The notes under the pieces are model-generated. The model saw only the letters and a list, made by a program, of their open reading frames with translations. It did no database searches and was not told where the DNA came from. Below are positions 62,686 through 64,000 of a stretch of 64,000 nt of DNA, piece by piece. Origin of the DNA: Thioclava sp. SK-1. GTDB taxonomy: Bacteria > Pseudomonadota > Alphaproteobacteria > Rhodobacterales > Rhodobacteraceae. Position 1 is the first letter of the stretch; each line of letters begins with the position of its first letter. Location: assembly GCF_001705665.1 (NCBI RefSeq), contig NZ_MDHA01000044.1:186001-250000 (forward strand). Direction: 5' to 3'. The position numbers and the translations under genes are program-made.

Positions 62686-63432
62686 TTACCCTTCGTTAAC
62701 CGTATTCAGAGTAACCTTCGCACCCTCGCACAGCATCTCGTCGCCAACGCGGTCAAAACGTAAATAGGCCAGCGCATGATCCCCAGACCGCGTCAAGATT
62801 TGCCCTGCAACCTTATCGTTGGACGTGATCTGTGCCCCGAATTCGGCATCCCCAGCCACCGTAACCGTGGTCAAGCCTTTGCGCAGCTCTGTCTTATGTT
62901 TCATCCGGGCAGTGACCTCTTGCCCGACATAGCAGCCCTTGCGGAAATCAACACCCGACAGACGTTCAAAGCCATATTCCAGAATGAAACTGTCTGCCGT
63001 TAGCTCCAACCCTGTCTCGGGAATGCAATGCGCAACCCGGATCGCGTCAAAATCCGTGCCGTCATCGCCAGATCGCGCCCCATACAGCCGCCACCCCAGC
63101 GCAGGATGCCGTGGATCAGCAACAGCGCCCTCGGGTGCCTTCTGGGTGCCGCGAAACACTGACAGCGTCGATGGCACAATCGCCACATCCGCACGCAATT
63201 TATACATCAGCAGCCGTTTGATCGTCGGCCCGGCAATTGAGGCATCGATATCAAGTAAGATCGTCTCGCCTTGCTCAACCAAGATAAAATCGGCCAGATA
63301 TTTGCCCTGCGGCGTTAAAAGCGCGGCGTAAACCGCCCCGTGCGACAGCTTGCGCATGTCATTTGTCACCATGCCTTGCAGAAAGCTTACGCGGTCTACG
63401 CCGGTCACCTCAAAAATTGCTCTGTCTGTCAT
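62686..63432 (-). CDS. ygfZ: YgfZ/GcvT-domain folate-binding protein
   Basis: A 248-residue protein of the YgfZ family, which uses tetrahydrofolate to help assemble or repair Fe-S clusters, notably in radical-SAM methylthiotransferases such as MiaB. The signature KGCYVGQEVTARMKHKTEL (about residue 167) is present, and VSFLQGMVTNDMRKL starts the GcvT-like fold. ATG 63432 follows AAGGAG. It is divergent from the aminotransferase gene. Confidence 0.92.
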   Translation of the reverse strand: MTDRAIFEVTGVDRVSFLQGMVTNDMRKLSHGAVYAALLTPQGKYLADFILVEQGETILLDIDASIAGPTIKRLLMYKLRADVAIVPSTLSVFRGTQKAPEGAVADPRHPALGWRLYGARSGDDGTDFDAIRVAHCIPETGLELTADSFILEYGFERLSGVDFRKGCYVGQEVTARMKHKTELRKGLTTVTVAGDAEFGAQITSNDKVAGQILTRSGDHALAYLRFDRVGDEMLCEGAKVTLNTVNEG

Positions 63433-63573
63433 GATGTGCTCCTTTGCCTGCAATATAGGCACCCGACCCAAATGCGCCAAGGTCAGATTGTGTCGGTTAC
63501 GCAGTGACGATTGACCCAGTTTTGCTCTGGCTCTACCGCTTAGGAATCGCTTTTTCGCAAGGATATCCGTCAG

Positions 63574-64000
63574 ATGACTCTCGCCAACGGTCGTAGCTAT
63601 CTTGCCATCCCCGGCCCTTCTGCCATGCCCGACCGGGTACTGCGTGCCATGCATCAGGCGGCGCCCAATATCTACGAGGGAGAGATTGAAACACTGGCGG
63701 CGAGCATTGTCGAGGACCTGAAATATGTTGCACAAGGCCCGCAGGCCCATGTTGCGATCTATATCTCTAATGGGCACGGCGCGTGGGAAGCCGCGAATTC
63801 CAACATGTTTTCGCGCGGCGATACGGCCTTGGTGTTGGCCACCGGGCGGTTTGGCCTTGGCTGGGCCGATCACGCACGCAGCATGGGTGTCGACGTAGAA
63901 GTCATTGATTTCGGTCTGAAATCTGCCGCTGATCCCGTGCAGCTAGAGGCGACACTACGCAAGGATACGGGTCATAAGATCAAAGCAGTCATGGTCACGC
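63574..64000 (+). CDS. Alanine/serine-glyoxylate aminotransferase family protein, 3' end cut by window edge
   Basis: An open frame from ATG 63574 (AAGGA upstream) to the right edge, 142 codons seen. SYLAIPGPSAMPDRVLRAMH, YISNGHGAWEAANSNMFSRG and VLVLATGRFGLGWAD-like sequence match class V aminotransferases of the serine-glyoxylate/alanine-glyoxylate group, used in the serine cycle or photorespiratory-type metabolism. The PLP lysine lies beyond the window. Confidence 0.88.
   Translation, partial: MTLANGRSYLAIPGPSAMPDRVLRAMHQAAPNIYEGEIETLAASIVEDLKYVAQGPQAHVAIYISNGHGAWEAANSNMFSRGDTALVLATGRFGLGWADHARSMGVDVEVIDFGLKSAADPVQLEATLRKDTGHKIKAVMVT

Overview
The window reads as chromosomal DNA of an alphaproteobacterium of the order Rhodobacterales (Roseobacter-type). 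The evidence is a GcrA cell-cycle regulator, a PleD-type REC-REC-GGDEF protein, a DUF3572 protein, an ScfR-type XRE regulator, a heme oxygenase/bacteriophytochrome pair with HWE kinase, and an H-NOX-like/HNOBA-GGDEF pair. The DNA is moderately GC-rich and densely coded. I found no rRNA or tRNA genes, no CRISPR array, no insertion sequence and no prophage.

Layout. 1-12.3 kb: an ScfR-type regulator cut by the left edge, an MscS channel, a leftward argD-argF-arginase cluster, an ABC-2 permease, gcrA, rimO, a Crp/Fnr regulator, moaA, a lipoprotein and an ICMT-like methyltransferase. 12.3-15.8 kb: pntAB behind a palindrome-rich leader, closed by a strong terminator. 15.9-22.3 kb: a six-gene sugar operon (isomerase/epimerase, binding protein, double ATPase, permease, RpiR regulator, PfkB kinase) with a perfect inverted repeat beside the first start. 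22.3-27.8 kb: a LysR regulator, a tiny lipoprotein, an MFS transporter, a TetR regulator with a DMT exporter, and an inositol-phosphatase-family enzyme. 28-32.3 kb: ugpBAEC for glycerol-3-phosphate uptake. 32.4-38 kb: exonuclease III, an aminotransferase, a PpiD-like chaperone and trpE.

38.1-45.9 kb is a signalling region. It holds an H-NOX-like protein overlapping an HNOBA-GGDEF cyclase, a HAD phosphatase, DUF3572, PleD, an ECF sigma factor with a small membrane protein and a Spy/CpxP-like protein, a four-EF-hand exported protein, DUF983 and a Nudix hydrolase. 45.9-50.3 kb: AEC and DMT transporters, two overlapping small lipoproteins, an aldo/keto reductase and MsrB. 50.4-53.5 kb: an unnamed membrane/coiled-coil protein coupled to a membrane-anchored ClpP-like protein, then a zinc-ribbon metallopeptidase. 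53.9-57.2 kb: heme oxygenase and bacteriophytochrome, preceded by a candidate general-stress (EcfG) promoter. 57.3-58.4 kb: a type I methionine aminopeptidase divergent from a ParD-like protein. 58.5-61.8 kb: a cobalamin riboswitch, two micro-ORFs and a BtuDFC-type ABC transporter. 62-64 kb: a small conserved protein, a YgfZ-like protein and the start of an alanine/serine-glyoxylate aminotransferase.

Most promising for new biology: (i) the H-NOX-like protein that by eye lacks the heme histidine and the YxSxR motif but still overlaps an HNOBA-GGDEF cyclase; (ii) the MetAP/ParD-like divergent pair with a compact candidate operator; (iii) the coiled-coil membrane protein/ClpP-like pair; (iv) the two well-initiated micro-ORFs between a B12 riboswitch and its transporter. 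All calls come from reading the sequence; no database search was run.
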